DNA of 64,000 nt from NCBI RefSeq assembly GCF_004769525.1, contig NZ_RQFT01000012.1, forward strand, positions 274,501 through 338,500, in the 5' to 3' direction. Position numbers and translations under genes: made by a program. How positions within the stretch are numbered: position 1 is the stretch's first letter; every line of letters starts with the position of its first letter. The notes under the pieces are model-generated. The model saw nothing but the letters and a program-made list of their open reading frames with translations. It was not told where the DNA came from and did no database searches. Source of the stretch: Leptospira bouyouniensis. GTDB taxonomy: Bacteria; Spirochaetota; Leptospiria; Leptospirales; Leptospiraceae. Below are positions 17,760-27,124 of the stretch, one piece after another.

Positions 17760-18583
17760 TTTATAAGTGTAGGGAAGGCAAAATATGGTTGGATCAGTAT
17801 CCCTTGGGAAGAACAGGCTTTTACAAATTCTGGGTCACCTTTGTCAATTGCCACACCAAATTCTTTTGCTTTGTTTAACATTGGATAATCGTTAAATGAA
17901 TCTCCAAATACCAAGTCTGGGTATTCACCGATCCGTTCTTCAATTGCTTTGACTTTTCCTTCTCCATATGTATAAGGTTCGATGAGTTCGTGTGTGTATT
18001 TCTTGTTCTCGTCTAACACTTGTCTCATTCCAATCACATGGGATTCGAAAACAGGAAAATGGTGAGCAATGGCAGCAATTCCTGGTTCTGGGGAAGCTGT
18101 CACAATGAACACTTTCCAATTGTGGTGGTTTAAGTATTGGATGAGGTCCTTCATTTCCACTTGGGGAAAAACACCTGACTCTTTATCCGGTTGGTTTACA
18201 AGTGCCCAAGCGCGCCTTGATACTTCATAATAATCTTCTTTCGTGAGTCCTTGGAAAATAAAGGAAGTCCAACGATACCCTCGTTCAATCCCAAACTCTT
18301 TTAATTGGTAGGCATATTCTTCCCAAACGAGGTGTTCCTTTTCTGAAAAACTAAGTTTGGAATGGTCTTTCCAAAGATGTTTATCACGAAAAAAAAGAGA
18401 GATGTCTTTAGGCAGAAATTGTAGGCCTTCCTTAATGAGTTGGTCCATGATTTTTTCACCAAAATCATTTCGGATCAGCGTATTATCAAAATCAAAACAA
18501 ACAATGCCTGTTTTACTAGGGATGAGTGTTGTCAGACGGTCATAAATTTCATCCGTCCAACTGTTCTTTGTAAGGTGTGTCAC
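17756..18583 (-). CDS. HAD-family phosphatase (HAD-IB type)
   Basis: A 275-residue hydrolase of the haloacid dehalogenase superfamily, resembling SerB or phosphocholine phosphatases. Motif I is FDFDNTL with nucleophile Asp31 and acid/base Asp33, motif II is IVTASP, and motif IV is GDSFNDYPML. A helical cap lies between motifs I and II (about 45-150). Substrate is not predictable. It is coupled by a 4-base overlap to the RsmI-like gene and sits 6 bases after the M23 peptidase gene. Confidence 0.83.
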   Translation of the reverse strand: MTHLTKNSWTDEIYDRLTTLIPSKTGIVCFDFDNTLIRNDFGEKIMDQLIKEGLQFLPKDISLFFRDKHLWKDHSKLSFSEKEHLVWEEYAYQLKEFGIERGYRWTSFIFQGLTKEDYYEVSRRAWALVNQPDKESGVFPQVEMKDLIQYLNHHNWKVFIVTASPEPGIAAIAHHFPVFESHVIGMRQVLDENKKYTHELIEPYTYGEGKVKAIEERIGEYPDLVFGDSFNDYPMLNKAKEFGVAIDKGDPEFVKACSSQGILIQPYFAFPTLIK

Positions 18584-18589
18584 AACTTC

Positions 18590-19375
18590 TTAGTCTGCAA
18601 ATCCGACTAGGTTTGTGGCAACTCCTTCTTCAAAAGGAGTGAGAAAGTTTTCTGGATTTAAATACACATTATGGAATCGAACTTCAAAGTGGACATGCGG
18701 GCCCGTTGATTTTCCTGTGTTTCCAGAAAATGCAATGATCTGTCCTTTTTTGACAACATCGCCAGGTTTTACGAGTAACTCTTGGTTGTGTCCATACACA
18801 GTGTGGAAGTGGTTCATGTCATGATGATAAATTTTGACGGCTAGTCCATAATCACCACCCCTTCCTGCTTCCTCGACTACACCATCTGCTGCAGCAAGGA
18901 CAATCGAGTTTTTAGGAATGGCAATATCGAGACCCGTGTGCCAAGTGTTCCAACGCCTTCCGATCCGAGAGGAAATCCGAGATTTGTTATTGGGAAGCAC
19001 AGGCCAGATGAATTGGTCAATTGGTGATTCAATGGTTTCGCGAAAGAGTTCCTTCTCTTGGAGGTTTCGCATGTATTCAGCAGAATAGGGGAAAAAAATT
19101 GATCGTTTCAAACGTTTGAGATCGGCGTCAGTCAAGTGGTTGATTTCCATCACCTCCTGAGCAAGCACCCCAAACTCGGAAGCCTTTTCAAGAAGGGATT
19201 TTTTTTCAGCATTGAGATCCACCCAAAGTCCCCACTGGTCGTTATAACGTTGGAATACGTGGTTGTCCAAAAAAACAGGACCGTTTTTTTGTTTTTGGTA
19301 AGCCGCATAGGCCGAGTAGGTCACGACAAAGAGGATTAGGACCAGTATGATATAGTAACTGCGGTTTCGCTTCAT
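18590..19375 (-). CDS. Membrane-anchored M23 peptidase (LytM type)
   Basis: Zinc metallopeptidase acting on peptidoglycan cross-links from the periplasmic side. The 261-residue protein has one N-terminal membrane anchor (about 6-26), a degenerate LysM-like stretch (about 60-95: FGVLAQEVMEINHLTDADLKRL), and a complete M23 domain with the zinc ligands in HTGLDIAIP and HVHFEV and the flanking SSRIGRRWNTW and GNTGKSTGP loops. Active-site residues are intact, unlike the second M23 protein near 46 kb. A TTG at 19390 would add five residues; the ATG at 19375 is preferred. Confidence 0.87.
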   Translation of the reverse strand: MKRNRSYYIILVLILFVVTYSAYAAYQKQKNGPVFLDNHVFQRYNDQWGLWVDLNAEKKSLLEKASEFGVLAQEVMEINHLTDADLKRLKRSIFFPYSAEYMRNLQEKELFRETIESPIDQFIWPVLPNNKSRISSRIGRRWNTWHTGLDIAIPKNSIVLAAADGVVEEAGRGGDYGLAVKIYHHDMNHFHTVYGHNQELLVKPGDVVKKGQIIAFSGNTGKSTGPHVHFEVRFHNVYLNPENFLTPFEEGVATNLVGFAD

Positions 19376-19552
19376 CTCATTTCGCCTCAAAAACTATGGT
19401 GCAATGCCAAATTCTCACGACCCCTCGCCTGGTCAAGGCGAAGAGGCTGAAATCTTGCCTCAAACATGGCTTTTATGTGACATAAGAAAGTTCACCGCAT
19501 TGGTGTCATTTCCTTTTCCAACTTGGGTAATATATATTAACGGCGTTCATTA

Positions 19553-19584
19553 TAAAAAAAGGACCAGAGGGTATCTGATCCTTT
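19553..19584 (-). terminator. Rho-independent terminator after the sterol-desaturase-type gene
   Basis: Minus-strand stem AAAGGATCAGA, loop TACCC, TCTGGTCCTTT (11 pairs with one A-C mismatch) followed by seven T residues, 31 bases past the stop codon at 19615. It ends the long minus-strand run that begins near 30 kb. The rest of 19376-19552 is the upstream region of the M23 gene, in which I see no clear promoter. Confidence 0.85.
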
Positions 19585-19614
19585 CCTTACTTCTATCGTT
19601 GGAGCTAGGTTAGT

Positions 19615-20859
19615 TTAGGAAACAGCTTGGGTTTTCTGCTGGCCAGTCCGGTAGAGGTAAATCCCAGCTACGACTAGGCAAACAATCCCGATGGCATAAT
19701 AGGCCCAACCCATATCGAAGTACCCTAGGACCAAAAATCCAAAGAGTAACCTGGAGATCTCCATCGCTCCGGCCCAGGATTTGTTTTCAATTAAGGCATT
19801 GATCGAGACGAGAGAGAGGGTCACCCAGATCGTCACAAGGATTTGAGAGACCAAACTGAATTTTGGAACAAAGAGTAAAAAGGCAAACGAGAGTAACAAA
19901 ACCAAAACGAACCAAGTGGTCGTATAGGTTTTCACTTCTGAAGCAGGTTTTGGATCATACTTTTGGAACGTTGTAGGGCTCACCTCAGGGATTGGTAAAA
20001 ATCCAGCAGCTTTTTGCCCTTGCCTTGGTATCCAACCTGGGGGTTTGAAGAACACAAGGATTTTGTCTAAAAAATATTCTGCTTGGAAAGACTGTTTCAG
20101 AAGTTCCCAGTAATAATGGAAATTGGCATATACCGGATTAAAACTCCGAAGGGGTTTTACCGTTCCATACACACATGGTTCCGTTTCTTCTCGGAACGTG
20201 CCAAACATGCGATCAAAGATGATAAAGATCCCTCCATGGTTTTTGTCGATGTAGATAGGATTGATCGCATGGTGCACTCGGTGGTGCGACGGAGTCGAGA
20301 GGATGAATTCTCCAATCTTTCCAATTTTACCAACGGCCTTGGTATGGACCCAAAATTGGTAAATCAAATTGATTTGGCCACTCGCCAGATACATCCAAGG
20401 GTGAAACCCGACGAGGGCGAGAGGTACATAGAAGATCCAAGAAACAAGACCACCGAGGCCTGTTTGCCTGAGTGCGACAACAAGGTTGTATTCTTCGCTA
20501 TGGTGGTGGATGACGTGCCCTGCCCAAAGGAAATTCACTTCGTGCGCCAATCGGTGGGACCAGTAGTAACAAAAATCTTGGCCAAAGATGCACAGCACCC
20601 ACGCCCAAGGGTTTGTCATTGCGAATTCAAAAAAACGGAAGTGCTCGTAAATGTAAAAATACGCATAAAGCCCCACACCTTTTTGGAAGAGACCCCAAAT
20701 TTGGGAAATGATCCCTGTGCTTAGGTCTGCAATCGAATCATTCAACCGGTAGAGGTCTTTGTTTTTCCGGTAACCGATGTAAACTTCAATCCCAATCAGT
20801 AAAAAGAAAACAGGGATAGCAAAGGTAACAATTTGGGGGGCTTTGAAATTCTCGAACAT
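19615..20859 (-). CDS. Sterol desaturase / alkylglycerol monooxygenase-like hydroxylase
   Basis: Membrane di-iron fatty-acid hydroxylase superfamily protein of 414 residues. The eight-histidine signature is complete: HRLAHE (about 103), HVIHHHSEEYN (about 115-125) and HHRVHHAINP (about 192), embedded among early membrane segments. The arrangement and the 60-120-residue C-terminal membrane extension resemble alkylglycerol monooxygenase (TMEM195-like), which cleaves ether lipids; sterol or fatty-acid hydroxylation is equally possible. It lies 18 bases after rsmA and is followed by a terminator. Confidence 0.85.
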   Translation of the reverse strand: MFENFKAPQIVTFAIPVFFLLIGIEVYIGYRKNKDLYRLNDSIADLSTGIISQIWGLFQKGVGLYAYFYIYEHFRFFEFAMTNPWAWVLCIFGQDFCYYWSHRLAHEVNFLWAGHVIHHHSEEYNLVVALRQTGLGGLVSWIFYVPLALVGFHPWMYLASGQINLIYQFWVHTKAVGKIGKIGEFILSTPSHHRVHHAINPIYIDKNHGGIFIIFDRMFGTFREETEPCVYGTVKPLRSFNPVYANFHYYWELLKQSFQAEYFLDKILVFFKPPGWIPRQGQKAAGFLPIPEVSPTTFQKYDPKPASEVKTYTTTWFVLVLLLSFAFLLFVPKFSLVSQILVTIWVTLSLVSINALIENKSWAGAMEISRLLFGFLVLGYFDMGWAYYAIGIVCLVVAGIYLYRTGQQKTQAVS

Positions 20860-20877
20860 AGCGGTGTAGATTTGACA

Positions 20878-21756
20878 TCATTTTGACAAAATGTCAAGCA
20901 AATGTTGACCGAGATTCAGAAATTGTTCACGGTTCAATTCTTCTGGTCGTTTGGTCGGGGGGATTTGAGACCTAAGGAGTGCTTCGCCAAGTGCCTCACG
21001 GAATTTTGGATCATCGGAAAACGGAGATTCTCGCAGACTCACTTGGATTTGTTTTCGTTTGCCCCAAAACAATGTACGTAACATTCGAGACCAAAGTTCC
21101 ACTTCAACATTTGATTTTGGAACCCAATTCAATTCCCCTTTCTGTTGTTTGGGGGTGAGTAGAATTAATGCGGAATGGATTTTGGGAATGGGAAAAAAAC
21201 AATTTTTATGCACAGTTTTTAGGTATTTAACATCGCAGAAGGCAGATAAAAATACGGATAAGGAAGAAGTTTCTTTCACGAGTCGCTCTGCGAATTCCTT
21301 TTGCACCATAAAGATACCACCTTTGAAATGTTGGCAATGGATGATGAGAGTATTAATGATTTCTGTTGTTAGGTGGTATGGTAAGTTTCCAAATACAAAA
21401 ACTTTTTTTGGGAATATGTGAAATAAATTTCCTAAAGCATCACCTTCATGAAGGGTAGCATTGGGGAATTTTGGTAAAATTTCATCTTTTGCCAATTGGA
21501 TGTAAGCAAAGTCAATTTCAAATAAATCGGTTTGTTTTCGTAAACTTAAAATAGGATAGGTTAAGGTTCCAAGACCAATTCCAATTTCTGCCAGTGAAAT
21601 ATCTGGTTCAGTAAACGAAGGTTTTGCGATATTGACAATGTACTCTACAATGTTCTGGTCGATTAGGAAGTTTTGACCAAATTTTTTTTGAGCTCGGATC
21701 CCCTTTTTGTCAAAGAAGGTTTGGATTTGTGTGATTGTGGAGTAAGGGGATTTCAA
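20878..21756 (-). CDS. rsmA: 16S rRNA (adenine1518-N6/adenine1519-N6)-dimethyltransferase
   Basis: KsgA/RsmA dimethylates two adjacent adenines in helix 45 of 16S rRNA during late small-subunit assembly. Seen: KKFGQNFLIDQNIV, SAM motif EIGIGLGTLT, the acidic FEIDF, GDAL and the catalytic GNLPYHLTTEI, in the usual order and length. The frame extends to 21801, but a TTG at 21756 has GAGG six bases upstream and gives a start, (M)KSPYSTI, that fits the family, so it is preferred. The gene begins inside the 3' end of comEC (47-base overlap), implying translational coupling. Confidence 0.9.
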   Translation of the reverse strand: MKSPYSTITQIQTFFDKKGIRAQKKFGQNFLIDQNIVEYIVNIAKPSFTEPDISLAEIGIGLGTLTYPILSLRKQTDLFEIDFAYIQLAKDEILPKFPNATLHEGDALGNLFHIFPKKVFVFGNLPYHLTTEIINTLIIHCQHFKGGIFMVQKEFAERLVKETSSLSVFLSAFCDVKYLKTVHKNCFFPIPKIHSALILLTPKQQKGELNWVPKSNVEVELWSRMLRTLFWGKRKQIQVSLRESPFSDDPKFREALGEALLRSQIPPTKRPEELNREQFLNLGQHLLDILSK

Positions 21757-23560
21757 ATTGATCCTCAACGATGAGGATTTTCCAGGCGTTAGAAATCCCA
21801 AGTAGTTTTTGGTAGGTGATCCAATCTTTTGCTTCCTTTTTTTTCCAAGGTGGGAAATCCAAAACTAAATAACCAGTCCAATTATTTTGTGATCTTTCTC
21901 TTTCAGTTTCTTTCAATGAACGAATGAGACTGTTGATACGTTTCGGGTTTCCGTCAAATCGGAATAGAGAAAAACTCGGACTAATGTCACCTCCCAAATG
22001 ATTCGAAGTTTTGATTTGGATTCCTTCTTTTGCCATCAGATTTCCAAAAGGAGATGCAGTTTGGTCATACCAGATTACTTCGCTGAGATTGTGTTTTTTT
22101 CTTAAACGTAGGACGGTTTGTAAACAGGATTCAGATTCAAATAAAATCTGTTTGATGGGAGATACTAAAATGGGTAGTTCCATCCGTTTGTGACGAGAAC
22201 AGTTCCCGAATAAATAAAATCGATCACGAAGAGCCAACGTGAAGAATCCTTTTCCTTGTTGGAACACAAACGGTAATGCAAAAGAACGATTAAACCAGTA
22301 AGTAAATGGAAAAAATAAGATTACGATAGTGGTTACAATTCTACTTAAGAATTTTTTTTTGTGCCATTCAAAACGATGGAGTAACCATATAGAAAAAATC
22401 AAGATGACTGATAGTAGAATGAAAAATAGAGTTTCACCTTGCCAAATTTTGTATGCTCTTTCGGTCAAAGCAAAGGATTTAAAAAATTTCAAAAATATTG
22501 AAGTAAAAAAACATGCGGGTGACCAAAGGTATTCAGAAACAATAGAATACAGATCGTTAGGAATGATTATTTGGATCAATAGAGTAAAATACAAACTAGG
22601 AAGTAAGATTCCTGCCAATGGAACCAAACAATAATTGATCCAAACCCCTCCATAAGAAAAAGATTGGAAATAATAAACAAGTATTGGGAAACTACAAAGA
22701 GAACAAACTGTTGTGAGCGTAAGATTTTCTTTCCATAAGGATTTTGAATTTGGAAATATCATCTGATCCAAACTTGGTTTGAGATAAAAAATACCGAACA
22801 CTGCACCAAAAGAGAGTAAAAAACCTATACTTAGAAAATCAGAAAACAAAAAGAAAGCAATACCAGCAGAGGATATTATAAGTAAGTCACTAACTGCAAT
22901 TTTGCGATAAAACAAAGATGAAACTAAAGTTAAAAAAACAAACAAATACGCTCGGACAAAGGAAACAGGAAAATTCAAAACAAATAGATATAAAAATCCA
23001 AAACCAAGTGAAATTAGAATCGAGATCCAGCGGTGTTTGATAAAAATAAGGTTCCCTAAAAATTGTAGGCTTCCAATAAAAATACCTAAGTGTAGCCCTG
23101 AAGCAGCAAACAGATGTAAGATTCCAGATTCTTTTGCTAATTCTTTGAAGTCTCTTGGGATTTCTTTTGTGGAACCTGTAAGTAAACCCATTACGATACG
23201 AGTTTCAAAAGGTGAAAGTGGTGATTTTTGTAATTCTTCTCGCAAAAAATTGCGAAAGGTTGGATTGGGTTGTCTCGGGTTTGAGATTTGATTGGTGTCA
23301 GCGAAAAGTAAAAAGAAAAAGGAAGCAAGGATGGCATAAAACATTTTTCTTTCAAAAGGTTTTGTCAGTTTTGGTGGAAGGAAAAGTAAGAGAGACACCA
23401 AAAGGAAAAGAAAGCTAAAGGCTGTGCCATAAATTCCCGGTATCTTTGTGCCGATTTTTAGGATCGTCGCTTGCAGACAAATCCCAAGACAAAACCAACC
23501 AAGATTAGAATTAGGAAGAAGTTTTGTATTGACCCTCACATTAAGTGAGGTTTGAAACAT
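21710..23560 (-). CDS. comEC: ComEC/Rec2 family membrane protein lacking the nuclease domain
   Basis: ComEC forms the inner-membrane channel for single-stranded DNA during natural transformation. The 616-residue protein has several N-terminal hydrophobic segments, the conserved Competence-domain block GILHLFAASGLHLGIFIG, and many further membrane segments to about residue 440. The C-terminal metallo-beta-lactamase-like domain of full ComEC, with its HxHxDH motif, is absent; the last 170 residues contain no such motif. This shortened form may do without, or use a separate, nuclease. The ATG at 23560 has no clear ribosome site. It sits between trpS and rsmA. Confidence 0.85.
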   Translation of the reverse strand: MFQTSLNVRVNTKLLPNSNLGWFCLGICLQATILKIGTKIPGIYGTAFSFLFLLVSLLLFLPPKLTKPFERKMFYAILASFFFLLFADTNQISNPRQPNPTFRNFLREELQKSPLSPFETRIVMGLLTGSTKEIPRDFKELAKESGILHLFAASGLHLGIFIGSLQFLGNLIFIKHRWISILISLGFGFLYLFVLNFPVSFVRAYLFVFLTLVSSLFYRKIAVSDLLIISSAGIAFFLFSDFLSIGFLLSFGAVFGIFYLKPSLDQMIFPNSKSLWKENLTLTTVCSLCSFPILVYYFQSFSYGGVWINYCLVPLAGILLPSLYFTLLIQIIIPNDLYSIVSEYLWSPACFFTSIFLKFFKSFALTERAYKIWQGETLFFILLSVILIFSIWLLHRFEWHKKKFLSRIVTTIVILFFPFTYWFNRSFALPFVFQQGKGFFTLALRDRFYLFGNCSRHKRMELPILVSPIKQILFESESCLQTVLRLRKKHNLSEVIWYDQTASPFGNLMAKEGIQIKTSNHLGGDISPSFSLFRFDGNPKRINSLIRSLKETERERSQNNWTGYLVLDFPPWKKKEAKDWITYQKLLGISNAWKILIVEDQFEIPLLHNHTNPNLL

Positions 23561-23581
23561 GGAATTTTGGTTGCGAGAATT

Positions 23582-24550
23582 TTAAAAAGGATAAATCCCT
23601 AAGGTTCTCCGCACTTCATCCAATTTTTTTTCAGCCACTTCCATGGCTTTTTCCTTTCCCGATTTTAAAACCGAATGCACATAATCTAAGTTTTGTGTGA
23701 GTTCTTCTCGTTTTGATCGGAAAGGGGCAAAATGTGCCAGGATTGCATCTAACAGGTCTTTTTTGAGATCCCCATACCCAAATCCACCGTTTGTGTATTT
23801 TAGTTTTTGGGTTTCTTTTTCCGAATTGGATAAAAACAAGGAATGGATTTGGAAAATCATCGATTCTTCTGGGTTTTTTGGTTCTTCGATGGCTTTCGAA
23901 TCACTGACAATTGACATCACTTTCTTTTTGATTTCTTTTTCGGTTCCAAAAAAGTCGATCGTGTTGTTGTAAGACTTGGACATTTTTGCACCATCCACGC
24001 CCGGAACCGTTGCCGTGTTTTCATCGATGTCTGGTTCTGGGATGGTTAAAACCGAACCGAATTGTGAGTTGAACCTTTCAGCAATATCACGTGCAAATTC
24101 CAAATGTTGTTTTTGGTCTTTTCCTACAGGGACTTTTTCGGCAGAAAATAGTAAGATGTCACTTGCCATAAGGATAGGATACGTAAAAAGTCCAGCTCCA
24201 GGAACAAAACCTTTGGCTACTTTGTCTTTAAAAGAATGTGCAAGTTGTAATTGAGAAACCGTAATTGATTGTGATAAATACCAAGTGAGTTCTGTGACTT
24301 GTGGCACTTCACTTTGAACCCAAAACACAGTTTTGTTTGGGTCAACACCAAGCGAAAGTAAGTCGATTGCACATCCTAATGTATATTCTTTCAGTTCTTC
24401 TTTAGAGCGAAACGTTGTGAGTGCATGAAGGTTTGCAATAAAAAGAAATAATTCTTCTTTGGATTGGTAATCTAAGATTTTTTTGATCGCTGAAAAATAA
24501 TTTCCTAAATGTAATTTCCCAGAAGGTTGTAATCCAGTCAGGACTCTCAT
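23582..24550 (-). CDS. trpS: Tryptophanyl-tRNA synthetase
   Basis: Class I aminoacyl-tRNA synthetase charging tRNA-Trp. Length 322 residues, typical for bacteria. Seen: the HIGH-equivalent [13 protein letters not shown] at the N-terminus, the [17 protein letters not shown] region for Trp binding, and KMSKSYNN near residue 200. Two ATGs follow AGGAG; the second (24550) has the better spacing and shares a base with the stop of the upstream DUF5312 gene (TGATG), so coupled translation is likely. I see no T-box or Trp leader; the gene lies inside an operon. Confidence 0.95.
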   Translation of the reverse strand: MRVLTGLQPSGKLHLGNYFSAIKKILDYQSKEELFLFIANLHALTTFRSKEELKEYTLGCAIDLLSLGVDPNKTVFWVQSEVPQVTELTWYLSQSITVSQLQLAHSFKDKVAKGFVPGAGLFTYPILMASDILLFSAEKVPVGKDQKQHLEFARDIAERFNSQFGSVLTIPEPDIDENTATVPGVDGAKMSKSYNNTIDFFGTEKEIKKKVMSIVSDSKAIEEPKNPEESMIFQIHSLFLSNSEKETQKLKYTNGGFGYGDLKKDLLDAILAHFAPFRSKREELTQNLDYVHSVLKSGKEKAMEVAEKKLDEVRRTLGIYPF

Positions 24551-26523
24551 CATTCTCCTTCCGAATCAGAAAGATCAATTGGATCTGAAGTATTATTGTT
24601 TTCAATTGATTCGTCTTTTTTGTTTTCGACACTTCCTTCGCCATTAAAAGTAGAGTAGGTAAGTCTTTCGTATTCTTTATTTAATTTGATGAGTTCTTGT
24701 TCTATTTTTCTGTGGGCAGTGAGTTTTGAAGTAGTTGCTGGATCTTTAAAAATCACTGCATAATTGTATAAGTATTTTGTGAATTGAATGAACACATCTT
24801 CCACTTTCATTCCATTAATTCTTTCTTTTGCGACCACAGCTTTGTCATAATGTGGGATGAAACGTTGAGCTATTTTTACTTCTTCGATGACTTTGTCTTT
24901 TGTAGAAAGGATTTTGTCGTTTGTTTTGCCTTTTGATTCAGTAACCTTTGCCATCAAATGGTTTTCTACTATGATATTGAGTTTGCCGGCAAAACTTCCA
25001 AAAAATTCGGATGCATCTTGTAAAGCTTGTACGATCGTACCTGCAATTTGGTCATTTGCCGCATTACCAGTGCTATAATCCATTCCATATTGTTGGAAAC
25101 TATATTGGAAACTTGGGAATTTTTTGTTAAAATTGTCTATGGTTCTAACGAGTGTATTGAGTGCGTCGATTTCATTGCGAAATAAACCTGGTTGGATTAT
25201 GAGGAGTTCTTGGTTTTGGTTTTTGTCTCCTAATCGCACATAACCTTCGATTAGGTTGATATAAACAGTTTGTAAGTCACGGAGTAATAAATAAACAAGT
25301 CTGTGAGGTTGTGATTTGTAACTATTTTTGACGGTTTGGCTTTTTGCCGATTCAGGCATATGATGAGCCATATAATCGTCTACTACCACATTCAAAAAAT
25401 CGAAACTAATTTTTCCTTTGTCATCAATGGAAAAATATCGTGTTCTTAAATTTTGAAGTTCTTCTTTTTTAAACGTTCTTGTGTTGATGTCGTCTGATAA
25501 TTTTGCAACAGTGATTTCTACTTCTTTTTGAATTTCACGAGCTGCTTGGAATTTGTGTTCTTGGATGGGGGGAACACGTAAGTCCGTTACAATTTCAGGC
25601 CATGTAAACATTTTCTTTTTGGCAACAATGTAAAACGCGGTAATTGCATCGGATAACTTTGGTTTGTTATTTTCTAAATTGAGAGCATAATTCACACCTT
25701 CCATGATTTTGTTTAGTTTTGGTGTGAGTTTATCATCCATTTTTACGATGTCAGGTAAATTGGATAATATAATATCTCTAGCATCATCTCTTTGCAAAAA
25801 ACGTACATAAAACATCTGCATTTTTAAAGATCTTTCTAAAAAGATATCTGCAGAAATTTTATCCAAGATAAGAGCATCTAGAGATGCAAAGGAATTAAAA
25901 AACTTATTAAAATTATTGATGATATTGTAAACGAGTGGAGTCCAAATCCTCCAACCTTGTTGTTCGGAAACGCGAAGGGCTTGAATGGTGGGAATAAGTA
26001 CATCTTCTTTGAGACCACGGAAAATCTTTTCTACATTATTCGAAATGGTTGGGTTACGACCAAATAATCCTATATCAATGGTTCCTGTTTCTTTGGCAAA
26101 TTTTCCAATGGAACTATTGGCATTATTTCCTCCACCAAAGAGACCAGCAAGAAGCCCACCACCTTGTTTCTGTTCGATGGCTTTTTTCCGAGCGGGGTTT
26201 TGTTTTTGTTTGGCGGTGTCGATTGTGACCAAGTCACTGGAACGTTTGGGTTTTGGTTCGGGTGTAGATGGCCTTGAGATTACTTCTCTTCGCGGTTGTT
26301 CCTTTTCGGGTAAACCTCTGTCACGACTATCTTCTTTTTTGGGTTTGTTTTTGTTTTCGTAGTCTTCATCCACTTTGCGAATGAGGTCGATACGTATGAA
26401 CACATCATTTGATTTTAAGATGGCTTCATCAATGAGTTGTTGGTGTTCGGGAGTCCTTGTTTTGCGGTATAAATCCGCAAACACACGATGTGCTTCTGTA
26501 CGTGAAACTGGTGTCACAATCAC
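24550..26523 (-). CDS. Large spirochaete-type conserved protein, probably DUF5312
   Basis: A 657-residue cytoplasmic protein of unknown function. It has no signal peptide or membrane segment. Residues about 55-135 are a Lys/Pro/Glu-rich, probably disordered linker ending in a Gly/Asn patch ([18 protein letters not shown]); residues about 140-620 are mainly helical, and the last 30 residues are acidic. The pattern recalls the DUF5312 family of spirochaetes, a call made from memory of the family and not from a search. It overlaps the LolA-like gene by 4 bases (ATGA) and trpS by one base, so it belongs to one translation-coupled operon. Confidence 0.65.
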   Translation of the reverse strand: MIVTPVSRTEAHRVFADLYRKTRTPEHQQLIDEAILKSNDVFIRIDLIRKVDEDYENKNKPKKEDSRDRGLPEKEQPRREVISRPSTPEPKPKRSSDLVTIDTAKQKQNPARKKAIEQKQGGGLLAGLFGGGNNANSSIGKFAKETGTIDIGLFGRNPTISNNVEKIFRGLKEDVLIPTIQALRVSEQQGWRIWTPLVYNIINNFNKFFNSFASLDALILDKISADIFLERSLKMQMFYVRFLQRDDARDIILSNLPDIVKMDDKLTPKLNKIMEGVNYALNLENNKPKLSDAITAFYIVAKKKMFTWPEIVTDLRVPPIQEHKFQAAREIQKEVEITVAKLSDDINTRTFKKEELQNLRTRYFSIDDKGKISFDFLNVVVDDYMAHHMPESAKSQTVKNSYKSQPHRLVYLLLRDLQTVYINLIEGYVRLGDKNQNQELLIIQPGLFRNEIDALNTLVRTIDNFNKKFPSFQYSFQQYGMDYSTGNAANDQIAGTIVQALQDASEFFGSFAGKLNIIVENHLMAKVTESKGKTNDKILSTKDKVIEEVKIAQRFIPHYDKAVVAKERINGMKVEDVFIQFTKYLYNYAVIFKDPATTSKLTAHRKIEQELIKLNKEYERLTYSTFNGEGSVENKKDESIENNNTSDPIDLSDSEGE

Positions 26524-27101
26524 TCCTTTTGGTTGAGAGGGTTCTCAACAATCTGTGAGCTTGTGGGAGGTTGGAAGTTAAAAAGTCCTGTTCCGAGACC
26601 AATATTGGTCGCAATGCCAGAAAAGGCAATTTCTGTGATTTCATCATCGGAACGTTTCATTTTGAGTACACGGGGGAGGTCGTTATCTGAGACGACTAAA
26701 ATGATTTCATTATAACGTTTGGTTGTCGACGTGAGGCGAAAGGTTCTGCCACTGACGGTAACGTTTTCGTAACCAGAAAGTAAGCCACCAAGTCCACCGG
26801 AGACACCTTTTAAGTCTTGTTTCCCTGCAATTGAGGAATCTGGATTATAAAACCATAAAATACGGCCATTGGAAGAGATGATCCTTCCATCGCTGAACCG
26901 AACATGGAGTTGGTTTGGACTTTTGTAGGAAACAACACCTGTTAAGCCACCATTTAAGGTCACAGAAGCTCGGAAACTTTCAAGGGAGTTCATTCTGCCA
27001 ATAACGGCGTTAAGACGGTCTCGTCCATCCTCTGCCCAAAGGGAACCCAATGAGGCAGAGAAAAGGAGAACAATCTGGATTTTGAGAAGGAAATTTCTCA
27101 A
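26520..27101 (-). CDS. LolA-like outer-membrane lipoprotein carrier protein
   Basis: Periplasmic chaperone-like protein of 193 residues with a signal peptide (1-23, cleavage after LWA). The mature part shows the LolA/LolB half-barrel pattern: LNAVIGRMNSLESFRASVTL, SPNQLHVRFSDGR, then NGRILWFYNPDS with the conserved aromatic, and a final strand region. LolA carries lipoproteins across the periplasm to the outer membrane, a central task in lipoprotein-rich Leptospira. The gene overlaps the DUF5312 gene by 4 bases and lies 23 bases after etfA. A dedicated LolA elsewhere cannot be excluded. Confidence 0.72.
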   Translation of the reverse strand: MRNFLLKIQIVLLFSASLGSLWAEDGRDRLNAVIGRMNSLESFRASVTLNGGLTGVVSYKSPNQLHVRFSDGRIISSNGRILWFYNPDSSIAGKQDLKGVSGGLGGLLSGYENVTVSGRTFRLTSTTKRYNEIILVVSDNDLPRVLKMKRSDDEITEIAFSGIATNIGLGTGLFNFQPPTSSQIVENPLNQKE

Positions 27102-27124
27102 AGTAAGATGGTTCGTATTGGGAA

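Noticed and set aside
19404..19613. 69-residue plus-strand frame between the M23 and desaturase genes
   Set aside because: It spans a terminator hairpin, lacks a ribosome site and resembles nothing.
20870..20900. LexA/SOS box at the TTTGACA repeats
   Set aside because: The spacing does not fit the TTTG-N5-CAAA type of site as I remember it for Leptospira, and the downstream genes are not DNA-damage genes.
23560..24600. T-box or Trp leader upstream of trpS
   Set aside because: No T-box consensus or Trp-rich leader; the gene starts inside the stop of the upstream gene.
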